DNA from: Acidobacteriota bacterium
GTDB taxonomy: Bacteria > Acidobacteriota > Terriglobia > 2-12-FULL-54-10
DNA: 64,000 nt
Direction: 5' to 3'
Assembly (NCBI GenBank): GCA_009691245.1
Contig: SHUM01000001.1
Coordinates: 1 to 64,000, forward strand
Numbering within the stretch: position 1 is the stretch's first letter; every line of letters begins with the position of its first letter. Below are positions 16,279-25,316 of the stretch, piece after piece. The translations under genes were made by a program, and so were the position numbers. The notes beneath the pieces are model-generated. The model did no database searches. It saw nothing but the letters and a program-made list of their open reading frames with translations, and was not told the origin of the DNA.

Positions 16279-19203
16279 ATGGAATCTACAATGCCTGTAA
16301 GTTTTGCATCGAGCCGCTGGCCCTTCCCTGCTGTAAGGATGGCGGCGCTGGTATGTTTTCTGTTGGCCGGGACAGCATGGTCACAGGAGGCTGGCAAGGA
16401 CGCGGCCCAGCCGGAAGCATCAACCGCGGCAGCTCCTGCTCCACTACCACCAAAGGCCAGCGCGCCCATCATGATTAGCGAGAGCCAGCTCTCCGGGCTC
16501 CCGCTGAACGGGCGCAGCTACTCGCAACTGGCCACGCTGCAAGCGGGTGTTAGCGACACATCCACGGCTTCGGCGTCGCGCGGAACCAGCGGCGGCAGCC
16601 TCTCGATGTCCGGCAGCCGCTCCACTTCAAATCACGTGATGCTCGACGGGACCACCACGATGAACTCGGAAAACTTTCCGCCGCGCAGCGCAGCCGGTGT
16701 GCAGCTTGGCTCGGACGCCGTGTTCCAGGTGCAGGTATTCAGCACAGGTTACAACGCCGAGTATGGGCGCTCCAGCGGCGGTATCATGAACTCCATCACG
16801 CGTTCGGGCACGCCGGAAATTCACGGGACCATCTTTGAATTTATGCGCAACAACAAGATTGACGCGCGCAATTTCTTCGATGACGGCGACAATCCGCCGC
16901 CCTTCCGGCGCGATCAATTCGGCGGGACGCTCACCGGTCCCATCCAGAAGGACCGCTCGTTTTTCCTGGTCAGCTACGAAGGGTTGCGCGACCGTCTGAC
17001 CGAAACCAATGTGAGCTTCTGGCCCGACGCCGCCATTCGCACCCGCAGCGATATTGCCCCCACGATTCGACCGTATCTGAATCTGATGCCGGTCCCCAAT
17101 GGGTCCAGCGAAGGCGGTGGCATTGGACGAAACTTTGCCCCGCAGTCGCTGCCCACCAGAGAGAATTACCTGAACGTCCGCATGGATCAGAAGCTGACGG
17201 ATCGCGACAGCCTGTTCGCGCGCTACACCTTTTCCGATGCCGAGGGCGACGAGTCTCAGGGCTCGCACCTCTTCCTGACCTCCAGCAAGACGCGCCAGCA
17301 ATATCTGACCGCGGTGGGCACGCATATACTGAGCCTGCGCGCGCTGACCACATTTCGCTTCGGCTACACGCGTCCCACCGATGTTTCCTTCGGCGTGGAG
17401 CAACTGACCATCCCTGACTCGCTGAGCTTTGTCCCGAGCTGGCCCATCTTCGGTCAGATGACCATTCCCGGCATGAGCAACTTCGGCCTTGTCACCAACA
17501 TTCCGCGCTCGGACAGCTTGGACTCTTTCCAGTTCGGCAATCAGTGGATCGTGCAGCAGGGCTCGCACGCCATCAAGTTTGGCGGCGAGATGCACCGCAA
17601 CCGCTGGGATGTTTACAGCGACTGGCAGAAAGGCGCGTTGTGGTCGTTCAATAACCTCGAGGGCTTTCTGCAAGCTGGCCCCGTGGGCACCAGCCTGTTC
17701 GTGGCGCAACAGGGCTCGGACAACCACCGCCTCTTTCGGCAGAATCTTTTTTCGTTCTTCGCGCAGGATGAGTTCAAAGTTTCTCCGCGGCTGCAACTGA
17801 CCTACGGCTTGCGCTACGAGTTTGTCGGGACCATCTCCGACCTGACAAACAAAAAAGTTCACCTGATTGATTTCGTGCGCGACCCTAAAGTTGAGTACGG
17901 TGAGTTCTATAATGGCAATCCTTCGCTCGATGATCTGGCGCCGCGCTTCGGATTTTCCTGGTCGCCTTGGGCAGGCCGCCAGACTTTGATCAGCGGCGGA
18001 ACCGGCGTGCATTACGACCCGCTTGTGGCCTACGTGGCCAGCTCTCGGCGCAGCTCTGACCCGTTTTATAGAATCTCGGTGGTACCGAACCTCGACACTT
18101 CCACAATTTTCCCCTTAGCCCTGAATGGACCGGTGAGCGGCCCTTATTTGGTGCAAGTGATGGACTACAACGGAATGCAATCCGGCGTGGTCTATCGCTA
18201 CAACCTGAGCGTGCAGCAGCCGCTGCCCGGCGGATTGAAGATGACCGCGGCGTATGTCGGCTCACGCGGCAATCATCTGCTGCGGCGCTATGAGGCCAAT
18301 CAGTTCCCCGTGCCCACGGTCGATCCCGATGGCGCGCTGTTCTTCCCGCAGGACGTGTCGAACAGCCCGGTGCTCGGCGTCAATCGGGCGTTTGGGTCGA
18401 TCACTATGATCAGCTCCGATGCTCAGTCGTTCTACAATGCGCTGCAGGTTTCGGTGAACCGCTCGGTGGGCTCGCGCTTCACGGTGAGCGCCAGTTATAC
18501 ATACAGCAAATCGGTGGATGACTCTTCCGTCGGCCAACAGACCAACACGGGGCAGTATGGCCTCGACCGCACCATGGACCGCGCACTGTCAGACTTCGAC
18601 ATCCGCCAGCGTCTGGTGTTGAGCTACTTCCTGAATTCGCCGTTCGGCGCGGGGCAGCCGTTCCTGAATACCGGCGTGGCCGGAAAAATTTTGGGTGGCT
18701 GGCGAATGAACGGGATCGTCAGCATGCGCAATGGCGCGCCTTTCTCGGTGGGTTCAAACGTGCGCTACCGCGGATACTTGTTCCAGGCGAATCGTCCCAA
18801 CCTGCTTCCCAGCGCGGACAACAATCCCATCAGCGGGACATCGGCGGGATGCGGATTGGTCGCCGCCGGCACCGCACTGGGCACTCCAGACCAGTATTTC
18901 GACCCCTGCATGTTCTCCGCGCCGCTGGCGGGCCGGACCGGTTCGACAGGCCGCAACACGCTCACCGCGCCAAGCATCTTTAGCACGGACATCGCCATCA
19001 CCCGCGACTTTTTGCTCGACTCAAAGCGCCGCCTGCAATTCCGTGCTGACGTGTTCAACGTGCCCAATCACCCGAACTTTGCCGCGCCATCGAGCAACGT
19101 TTTCTCCGGCCAGTTGGGCAACAGAACCTCGACGGCAGGAAAGATCACCAGGACTTCGACGACATCGCGCCAGCTACAGTTCTCCATGCGCTTCTCGTTC
19201 TAG
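16279..19203 (+). CDS. Oar-like TonB-dependent outer-membrane receptor
   Basis: 974 residues starting at the ATG at 16279, which has GAGG about 7 bases upstream. A signal peptide precedes a Pro/Ala-rich linker, then the plug (LSGLPLNGRSYSQLATLQAG, LDGTTTMN, VFSTGYNAEYGRSSGGIMN). A long barrel with many aromatic strands and a final Phe (FSMRFSF) follows. The carboxypeptidase-regulatory-like domain that usually precedes the plug in acidobacterial receptors is missing. The inferred role is import or export of large or complexed carbohydrates or peptides. No TonB gene is nearby. Confidence 0.85.
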   Translation: MESTMPVSFASSRWPFPAVRMAALVCFLLAGTAWSQEAGKDAAQPEASTAAAPAPLPPKASAPIMISESQLSGLPLNGRSYSQLATLQAGVSDTSTASASRGTSGGSLSMSGSRSTSNHVMLDGTTTMNSENFPPRSAAGVQLGSDAVFQVQVFSTGYNAEYGRSSGGIMNSITRSGTPEIHGTIFEFMRNNKIDARNFFDDGDNPPPFRRDQFGGTLTGPIQKDRSFFLVSYEGLRDRLTETNVSFWPDAAIRTRSDIAPTIRPYLNLMPVPNGSSEGGGIGRNFAPQSLPTRENYLNVRMDQKLTDRDSLFARYTFSDAEGDESQGSHLFLTSSKTRQQYLTAVGTHILSLRALTTFRFGYTRPTDVSFGVEQLTIPDSLSFVPSWPIFGQMTIPGMSNFGLVTNIPRSDSLDSFQFGNQWIVQQGSHAIKFGGEMHRNRWDVYSDWQKGALWSFNNLEGFLQAGPVGTSLFVAQQGSDNHRLFRQNLFSFFAQDEFKVSPRLQLTYGLRYEFVGTISDLTNKKVHLIDFVRDPKVEYGEFYNGNPSLDDLAPRFGFSWSPWAGRQTLISGGTGVHYDPLVAYVASSRRSSDPFYRISVVPNLDTSTIFPLALNGPVSGPYLVQVMDYNGMQSGVVYRYNLSVQQPLPGGLKMTAAYVGSRGNHLLRRYEANQFPVPTVDPDGALFFPQDVSNSPVLGVNRAFGSITMISSDAQSFYNALQVSVNRSVGSRFTVSASYTYSKSVDDSSVGQQTNTGQYGLDRTMDRALSDFDIRQRLVLSYFLNSPFGAGQPFLNTGVAGKILGGWRMNGIVSMRNGAPFSVGSNVRYRGYLFQANRPNLLPSADNNPISGTSAGCGLVAAGTALGTPDQYFDPCMFSAPLAGRTGSTGRNTLTAPSIFSTDIAITRDFLLDSKRRLQFRADVFNVPNHPNFAAPSSNVFSGQLGNRTSTAGKITRTSTTSRQLQFSMRFSF

Positions 19204-19213
19204 TGCATGTTTT

Positions 19214-19960
19214 TTATGGGAGCGCGCAGCCTTGGCGGGCTTGCTCGAATTGATCGAAGAGACGATAGGCATTCTTGTCGGCGAAAGTTTCCAACCGGTG
19301 CTTCTGGCCCTTCTCGATAGTGAAGTGAATGTTTAGCCCCACCTTTTGGAATACCTCGGCCTGCTGCTGAATCCTGGGGGTCCAACCCATCTGGTAAAAT
19401 TCTCCGACATGCATGTAGATGCACATGTCAGCGATTGCCCGCACACGCTCTTCCGTTACGTTGGGGAAAAATCCCGGGAACGCCGTTATGGAGATGAAGT
19501 ACTTGGGGTACAGCGCCGCGATGTGAAACGCGCTGATGCCTCCGTTGGAAATTCCCGCGATATGGAATTTGTTATCCTCGATCTTATAGTCCACGAGAAG
19601 TTTGTCGAGAAACTCAGGGAAGATGCGCTCACCGCCCTGGAAGAAAAGTTGCCCGCCGAACGCAGCCGGTAGCACCACAATGTAGCCGCGCTGTTCCGCC
19701 TCACTCTTCCAATTTCTGCGGATCGTGTTTTCAACCACGTCCATCGTCTGCGGTCCGCCGCCAAAAGCCAGTACTCCTGGATAGGCCTGCGCCGGATCGT
19801 AGTTCTTTGGCAGGATCACCCGGTATTGGACAGGCGTTGATTTGATGTTGATAGTCTTCGACGAAACTTCTGCGAACAAGAGCCCGCCAGACCCGCTGGA
19901 GAAGAGAAGGATCGCAACCACGCACAGCGATCGTGTTCGGTAAACCTGAGATCGTCCCAT
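19214..19960 (-). CDS. secreted alpha/beta-hydrolase, esterase-like
   Basis: 248 residues from the ATG at 19960 (AAGGA nine bases upstream; a TTG at 19969 is the alternative). A signal peptide is followed by VQYRVILPKNYDP, an oxyanion-type FGGGPQ, the nucleophile elbow GISNGGISA and a late His in KGQKHRLETF. This fits dienelactone/PHB-depolymerase-like esterases. The acid residue is probably in the GWTPRIQ region but is not certain. It is convergent with the TonB receptor with a 10-bp gap. Confidence 0.7.
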   Translation of the reverse strand: MGRSQVYRTRSLCVVAILLFSSGSGGLLFAEVSSKTINIKSTPVQYRVILPKNYDPAQAYPGVLAFGGGPQTMDVVENTIRRNWKSEAEQRGYIVVLPAAFGGQLFFQGGERIFPEFLDKLLVDYKIEDNKFHIAGISNGGISAFHIAALYPKYFISITAFPGFFPNVTEERVRAIADMCIYMHVGEFYQMGWTPRIQQQAEVFQKVGLNIHFTIEKGQKHRLETFADKNAYRLFDQFEQARQGCALP

Positions 19961-20181
19961 TCTGTCCAATCCTTCGGTGCATGAGATTCTTCCCGAAAAG
20001 TATACAACGAACAGTTTCCAGTGCCCCCAGCCATTCCGGTCAACTCAGCGATCCGAAGCGAGTAATCGGCATGGTTGCACTTAAACCAGAGCGGGTAGTG
20101 ATACCGTTGGGCGGTCTTCGTGTAGTGTCGCCATCCTGTCTGCCCTACGGTAAAACTGTAGCGCCATGTGACACAGGCCGC
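19961..20181. other. spacer upstream of the Fe-S carrier gene
   Basis: About 220 bp between divergent genes. No conserved RNA or repeat was recognised here. The far end holds the likely promoter of the iron-sulfur carrier gene. Confidence 0.35.
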
Positions 20182-20211
20182 TTGCGTGGATGCGGCTGAA
20201 AGCGGTAGAAT
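20182..20211 (+). promoter_or_regulatory. sigma-70-like promoter of the erpA-like gene
   Basis: TTGCGT (20182-20187) and TAGAAT (20206-20211) with an 18-bp spacer lie about 105 bp before the GTG start. Found by eye from consensus only. Confidence 0.4.
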
Positions 20212-20315
20212 ACAGGTTGACTGTGTTCGTGGTGGATTATCCCCTTTGCGGGGCCAATCGAGGGAGTTCGCGGAATCACCCGGCTCGACGCCCGGCATAT
20301 TCCAAGGAGGCTAGC

Positions 20316-20651
20316 GTGGGAATAAGTCTTACAACAGAGGCAGTGTCCAAGGTAAAAGAGATTATGGGACAGCAAGAGCCTGCTCCGGCGGGGCTGCGCA
20401 TTGGCGTGGTGGGCGGTGGCTGCTCGGGCTTCTCTTACTCGATGATGTTCGAGCAGGGTGGCGATGACGAAATGAGCATGGACAAGATTTACAACTTCGA
20501 CGGCGTTAAGGTCTTCGTCGATCAGACCAGCCTACTCTACCTCGACAATACCCAGGTCGATTACGTCGAGTCGTTGGAAGGTGCTGGCTTCAAATTTTCT
20601 AACCCCAACGTGAAGAGTACCTGCGGCTGCGGCAGCTCGTTTAGCACCTAG
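20316..20651 (+). CDS. erpA: HesB/IscA/ErpA-type iron-sulfur carrier
   Basis: 111 residues. The GTG at 20316 is chosen as start because a strong AAGGAGG lies 5 bases upstream and the conserved sequence begins right there (GISLTTEAVSKVKEIM). The three cysteines of A-type carriers are present: GGGCSGF and the CGC of STCGCGSSF. It delivers Fe-S clusters to target proteins such as the downstream radical-SAM MoaA; the link is inferred from proximity. A terminator follows. Confidence 0.85.
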   Translation: MGISLTTEAVSKVKEIMGQQEPAPAGLRIGVVGGGCSGFSYSMMFEQGGDDEMSMDKIYNFDGVKVFVDQTSLLYLDNTQVDYVESLEGAGFKFSNPNVKSTCGCGSSFST

Positions 20652-20702
20652 TTTTCGGCACACAGCCACAACTGGCAGAACCCAATCGAAATATTATGGA
20701 GA

Positions 20703-20743
20703 CGCAGCACTCTCGGGGATCCCCGGAGAGCTGCGTTTTTGTT
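20703..20743 (+). terminator. rho-independent terminator
   Basis: A GC-rich hairpin (cgcagcactctcgggg / ccccggagagctgcg, one bulged base) followed by TTTTTGTTT ends the erpA-like transcript. Confidence 0.8.
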
Positions 20744-20888
20744 TCTGGTGCAATAACCCAGCCCCGCTTAATTGTCGCCCTCCTTTTGTCCTCTTGTAGC
20801 CTTTTGGGCCAGAAACGGTACAATAGCGGAGTACTCGATCCTCGGCATATTGGGGTAGCCTTTGCCCTCGGGCGGAGTCAGTAGAGAG

Positions 20889-21941
20889 ATGAGCCTGCAA
20901 CAGATCACTGCCACCCAGCCCAACGATTCGACCCAGCCGTCCGGGCCTCTGGCAGGGCTCCGCGACCAGTTTGGACGGGTGATCGACTATCTGCGCATCT
21001 CCGTCATCGACCACTGCAACCTGCGCTGCGTCTATTGCATGCCGGAACACGGGCTGAAATTCCTGCCGCCCAGCGATTTGCTTACTCCCTCCGAAATCGC
21101 CTCCGTGGTGCGCGTCGCCGTGGACGCCGGCTTTCGCAAGTTCCGCCTGACCGGCGGCGAGCCCACGTTGCGCCCCGACCTGCTCGACATCGTGCGCCAG
21201 ATCACCGCCATTCCCGGCGCAGGTGAGCTGGCCATGACCACCAACGGCATCCTGCTCCCCGACCTGGCAAAGCCGCTGGTCGCGGCCGGCCTGCGCCGCG
21301 TGAACATCCACATCGACTCGCTCGACTCGGTGAGCCTCGCCAAGATCATGCGCTGGGGCAAGCTCGAGGATATCTGGCGGGGCATCGAGGCCGCCGAAGC
21401 CGCCGGGCTGACGCCGATCAAGCTAAACGCCGTGGTAACCCGCGGCTACAATGACCAGGACGTCGCCGCGCTGGCTGCGCTGACTCTCTCGCGCGACTGG
21501 CACTTCCGCTTCATCGAACTGATGCCCTTCGGCAGCGGCGAGACCGCGCAGGTGGCCCGCGACAATTACATCTCGAATGACGAAGTGCGCGCGCGCATCG
21601 AGGCTGCGCACGGCCCGCTGACGGAGCTGCCCAGCGGCGACGCCTCGGACGAGTCGCGCAATTACCGCCTGCCCAACGCGCGCGGCGTGGTGGGCTTCAT
21701 CAGCCCGGTCTCGGCGCCGTATTGCGGAAGCTGCAACCGCATGCGGCTCACGGCCGAGGGCAAGCTGCATCTCTGCCTGCTCAACGACGACGAGATGGAC
21801 ATCAAGAAGCAACTGCGCCAGAACGGCCAGGACGCCGTGCGCGACATACTGCTGAAGGCCGTGCATCAGAAGCCCGTCGGCCATCGCCTGCACGAAGGCC
21901 TCTCCACCAAGAACCGCGGCATGTTCCAGATCGGCGGCTGA
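20889..21941 (+). CDS. moaA: GTP 3',8-cyclase MoaA
   Basis: 350 residues from the ATG at 20889; a TTG at 20862 is an alternative. The radical-SAM cluster motif CNLRCVYC and the C-terminal cluster cysteines (CGSCNRMRLTAEGKLHLCL) are intact. The protein ends with the Gly-Gly tail needed for activity. It makes the first molybdopterin precursor from GTP. The molybdenum hydroxylase encoded by coxL at 49402-51840 would be a client cofactor user. Confidence 0.93.
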   Translation: MSLQQITATQPNDSTQPSGPLAGLRDQFGRVIDYLRISVIDHCNLRCVYCMPEHGLKFLPPSDLLTPSEIASVVRVAVDAGFRKFRLTGGEPTLRPDLLDIVRQITAIPGAGELAMTTNGILLPDLAKPLVAAGLRRVNIHIDSLDSVSLAKIMRWGKLEDIWRGIEAAEAAGLTPIKLNAVVTRGYNDQDVAALAALTLSRDWHFRFIELMPFGSGETAQVARDNYISNDEVRARIEAAHGPLTELPSGDASDESRNYRLPNARGVVGFISPVSAPYCGSCNRMRLTAEGKLHLCLLNDDEMDIKKQLRQNGQDAVRDILLKAVHQKPVGHRLHEGLSTKNRGMFQIGG

Positions 21942-21990
21942 AGGAATCGGCCATGCCGGTGTTAGAATAGGTTCGGAAGGAGATCGCAGA

Positions 21991-22212
21991 ATGTCTAACC
22001 AGGGCCAACAACTTCTCCAGCAGGTACTCTCACTCCCGCCGGAGGAAAGCGCCCAGGTCGCCGAGAAAATCCTGTCCAGCCTGGACGCATCGGCTCAACA
22101 GGAAATAGATTCCTTGTGGGCAGCCGAAGCGGAAAGTCGCATCGACGCATTTGAGCGAGGCGAGATGCAGTCGATCCCCGCTGAGGACGTGTTCCGCTCC
22201 ATTCGCAAGTAA
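21991..22212 (+). CDS. orphan addiction-module antitoxin-like protein
   Basis: 73 residues that match the 'putative addiction module component' type (LSLPPEESAQVAEKILSSLD near the N-terminus, then EAESRIDAFERGE). Partners of this family are RelE-like toxins directly downstream, but here the next reading frame is thiD starting about 10 bp on. No toxin gene is visible. AAGGAG precedes the ATG. Either a relic or an antitoxin serving a toxin elsewhere. Confidence 0.65.
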   Translation: MSNQGQQLLQQVLSLPPEESAQVAEKILSSLDASAQQEIDSLWAAEAESRIDAFERGEMQSIPAEDVFRSIRK

Positions 22213-22222
22213 TTACTCCATC

Positions 22223-23047
22223 TTGCACCCCACACCCATTGCGCTGACCATTGCCGGCTCGGACCCTTCTGGCGGGGCGGGCATTCAGGCTGACCTGAAG
22301 ACGTTTCATCAGTTTGGCGTGTATGGCGCGAGCGCGATCACGCTTCTCACTGTGCAGAATACGCGGCGAGTGAGTCGCGTGGAAGTGACTCCCGCTGAGT
22401 TAGTCATTGAGCAGATCGACGCTGTGCTCGAGGACATGCTTCCCGGCGCGGCCAAAACGGGCTCGCTGGGTAACTCGGATGTGATTCGCGCCGTCGCCAG
22501 CCGGGCCAGTCGGTTCGCGTTTCCGCTGGTGGTTGATCCGGTGATGATCAGCAAGCACGGCGCGCCGCTGTTGAGCGATGATGCCCGCGCCGTGCTGCTC
22601 GACCAGCTTCTTCCGCACGCGTTTCTGGTAACTCCCAATTGGCACGAAGCGCTGGCCCTGGCGGGGTTGCGTGAATTCGAGAGCGATGATTACGAGTCAC
22701 TCAGCCAGCAGGCCGCGCACGCGATACTTGCAATGGGCGCGAAAGCTGTGCTGATTAAGGGGGGACACCGCCCTGCCCGCTTATCGTCTGCGCCGTCAAC
22801 GGAGTCAAACGACCTGCTCTACCACGAGAGCGAGGTGTACCTCTATGCTGCCCCGCGCATTGATACCCTACACACGCACGGCACCGGGTGTACTTACTCG
22901 GCGGCCATCACAGCATTGCTTGCAAAAGGCATGGAGTTGGTGCAAGCGGTGGGCGTCGCGAAGCAATTCATCCACCGCGCCATCGCCACAAACCCCGGCA
23001 TCGGCGGCGGCCACGGCCCCGTAAATCACTTCGCTAAAACGGAGTGA
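22223..23047 (+). CDS. thiD: hydroxymethylpyrimidine/phosphomethylpyrimidine kinase
   Basis: 274 residues, ribokinase fold. ALTIAGSDPSGGAGIQADLKTF near the start and HGTGCTYSAAITALLAKG near the end are diagnostic. It phosphorylates HMP and HMP-phosphate for thiamine synthesis. I place the start at the TTG at 22223, just after the antitoxin stop, because the conserved sequence starts 7 residues later; the start is uncertain and no ribosome site is evident. Confidence 0.88.
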   Translation: MHPTPIALTIAGSDPSGGAGIQADLKTFHQFGVYGASAITLLTVQNTRRVSRVEVTPAELVIEQIDAVLEDMLPGAAKTGSLGNSDVIRAVASRASRFAFPLVVDPVMISKHGAPLLSDDARAVLLDQLLPHAFLVTPNWHEALALAGLREFESDDYESLSQQAAHAILAMGAKAVLIKGGHRPARLSSAPSTESNDLLYHESEVYLYAAPRIDTLHTHGTGCTYSAAITALLAKGMELVQAVGVAKQFIHRAIATNPGIGGGHGPVNHFAKTE

Positions 23048-23077
23048 TGCTCGATTGGCGCGGTAGCGTGCGGAGGC

Positions 23078-23422
23078 TTACTGGTAGCGAGGAGACTGGC
23101 TGCGCTCGGAGGTTATGAGCGACTCGAAGATGGCCAGCACACGTTTGCGGTAGGGGACGATAATCTCGATGGCCTCGCGGTAGAGCGGTTCGCGCGCCTG
23201 CAGCACGCGCCACTTGGCCAACAGTACGGGATCGACATCAATGTCTCGGCGCAGGTTGTCAAGCGAGTGGCCACGCAGAAACAGGCCATAGAAAAACGCC
23301 GCCTCGCGCTGCGGAGACAGCCCATTCACCTCGGTGAACATCTCATCCAGCAACACGGGTTCCACGCCCACGGCCTGGCGTCCTGGGTTGCTCATTTCGG
23401 ATTGGCGTAAAGAGGGCGGCAT
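23078..23422 (-). CDS. conserved-looking hypothetical protein
   Basis: 114 residues, helical and charged, no signal peptide. Around residues 38-70 (FFYGLFLRGHSLDNLRRDI) the pattern resembles a helix-turn-helix, but I cannot assign a family. It is transcribed toward thiD. Confidence 0.45.
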   Translation of the reverse strand: MPPSLRQSEMSNPGRQAVGVEPVLLDEMFTEVNGLSPQREAAFFYGLFLRGHSLDNLRRDIDVDPVLLAKWRVLQAREPLYREAIEIIVPYRKRVLAIFESLITSERSQSPRYQ

Positions 23423-23511
23423 AACTCTGCAAGTATAGCTATTTTAAGGGTCAATGGCAACGAAAATCGGGCAACGAAAATCGTGCTCGAGGGTAACCAG
23501 CAGGAGAAGAG

Positions 23512-25221
23512 TTAGTTTCTTGCCGGGGGAATTGCTAAGGCTTCGAAGTAGACCAGGTACGATTGCGGCGATGCCGGCAGCGAATTTTTTTTCATACTTG
23601 CGCAGATGATGCGGAAGAGGTTGTCCTGCTCGGAGACGGCGAGAGCGGAATCTGGCGCTTCGACCGACGGCTGGGTCACCGCTAGATGCCGCAGAATATC
23701 GTAGATAATTTCGCTGGCGCGCGCTACAGGTGTCCGAAAGTCTCCGCAGACAAATTGAAACTCCGCGTCCATCTCGTGAAAATGCCAAGCGAGACATGCG
23801 CAGAATTCCACCGCTGCCTCAAACTGCGTGAGCGCCTCAGCGGAGAACGTCCCCGGCGCGTCTCCCACTTTGCCTATGCGCGGGTCCAGCACCAATTGCA
23901 CACGCCGGTCGTCCTCCCGTGCAAATTCGCGGACCTTTAATGAGCCCGACCGCGCCGAGGCCTTCCAATCGACATGGCGGACGCTATCAGACCCGAGCAT
24001 CTCGCGGATCGAGTACAGGTCGTGCCCCATGCCTTTCTGGAATGCCTCCAGCTCACCGCTGAGCATGGGCAGTATCTCGATGAGTTTTTCGTTAGGGCGA
24101 ACGGCTGGATACACTAGAAGTTCACGCGAGAGACCCAAGTGCATAGTCTTGTCGAGGAACCCGAAGGGGAACCGTGTACTCAAATCGAAATGGTCATCGC
24201 GATAATGGCCGCGGCGCGGGAATTCTATCTCGACTTGGCGCTCAATCGCGCTGCCCCGTGGCAAGAAGGGAAAGTAGAGCGGCTGATCGAGAATACCCCG
24301 CCTGGCCTGGACGTCACCAATCGCCGATGGCTTCGTTCCTCTGCGGGCGGGTCTCGCCGCAGTTTGCGATCTGGCGCCGGCAAGCGTTTTCCATTGTGCG
24401 AGTGCTAGCGCCGCCATGGCAAGTATCAGCGAGGCCCCCAGCGTCAGCAATCCAACCACGACCAACGCCAGGATGCTGAACCGATAGAAATCTGCGATTA
24501 CCTTCCAGAGAGCCAGCAAAACGACTACCGTGAAGGTAGCCGCCACGCTGCCCAAGCGCAGCCCTTGCGCGAAGACGTGCTTCCAGTCAATGGCCATCGC
24601 CCCTTTGCTTATGCTCGCGCCAGCCAATCCAGCCGAGCCTCTCAGGGTGAGCGAAAACGACGGGAAAACTTTTTTCAGATTCGACAGGCGTACTCGCGCA
24701 CGCACGGGCTGCCGCGCGAAAACATGCTGCGGAAGCTCAATGTCGACACCCACGCCGCTCAGCACGCCCAATGAAAGAATGCCCGACATCAGGATCGCAG
24801 CCAGCAGGCTGGACAGAATCATATAAAGGAGATTATTGCCTGTATTCAGCCCCGCGATGGCCAGTAGCAGAATCAGTACGATGAATGCCCAGCCCTCGCG
24901 CGTTAGCTTGTAATCGAGGCTCACATGCAGCCACTCGATGCGGGTGCGCCGGGCGAGGTAGGGAATCGCCGTGAAGGCCACATAGCCGGCCAGCAACAAT
25001 GCCGCTCCCGCGCAGAGCCCCGTGGCGATTACCCGGCCTTGTTGCGCGAACACGCTGGAGTACATAGCCAGCACAAACGCCAGCGCCAATGCCATCATGG
25101 AGATCAGAAAGGTGCGCCAGCCCGGCACGTCCAGTTTGGCGATCCATCTGCGCAGCAGTGTGCGCGCGGTTAGTCGGCGAAAAATTTTGGAGGATACGTT
25201 CGTCCCGGTGGTTACAGGCAT
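23512..25221 (-). CDS. DUF58-domain membrane protein
   Basis: 569 residues. Two N-terminal membrane helices and a second pair around residues 110-150 anchor it; another hydrophobic stretch follows near 240-280. The C-terminal soluble part carries the DUF58 core (HVDWKASARSGSLKVREF) with a von Willebrand-type fold beyond it (VQLVLDPRIG). Such proteins accompany MoxR-type ATPases, not present here. The start was taken as the ATG at 25221; the frame is open further upstream to 25260. Confidence 0.75.
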   Translation of the reverse strand: MPVTTGTNVSSKIFRRLTARTLLRRWIAKLDVPGWRTFLISMMALALAFVLAMYSSVFAQQGRVIATGLCAGAALLLAGYVAFTAIPYLARRTRIEWLHVSLDYKLTREGWAFIVLILLLAIAGLNTGNNLLYMILSSLLAAILMSGILSLGVLSGVGVDIELPQHVFARQPVRARVRLSNLKKVFPSFSLTLRGSAGLAGASISKGAMAIDWKHVFAQGLRLGSVAATFTVVVLLALWKVIADFYRFSILALVVVGLLTLGASLILAMAALALAQWKTLAGARSQTAARPARRGTKPSAIGDVQARRGILDQPLYFPFLPRGSAIERQVEIEFPRRGHYRDDHFDLSTRFPFGFLDKTMHLGLSRELLVYPAVRPNEKLIEILPMLSGELEAFQKGMGHDLYSIREMLGSDSVRHVDWKASARSGSLKVREFAREDDRRVQLVLDPRIGKVGDAPGTFSAEALTQFEAAVEFCACLAWHFHEMDAEFQFVCGDFRTPVARASEIIYDILRHLAVTQPSVEAPDSALAVSEQDNLFRIICASMKKNSLPASPQSYLVYFEALAIPPARN

Positions 25222-25316
25222 GGTTTTGATAATATCACCGGAGATGGCATGGAATCTCAATCTGGAGAATCACGCCGGAGACACTCCGGCTCTGTCCCAC
25301 GGCCCCGGCACATATG

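Noticed and set aside
20744-20888. Molybdenum-cofactor riboswitch upstream of moaA
   Set aside because: No sequence resembling the conserved core could be found; only a short inverted pair is present.
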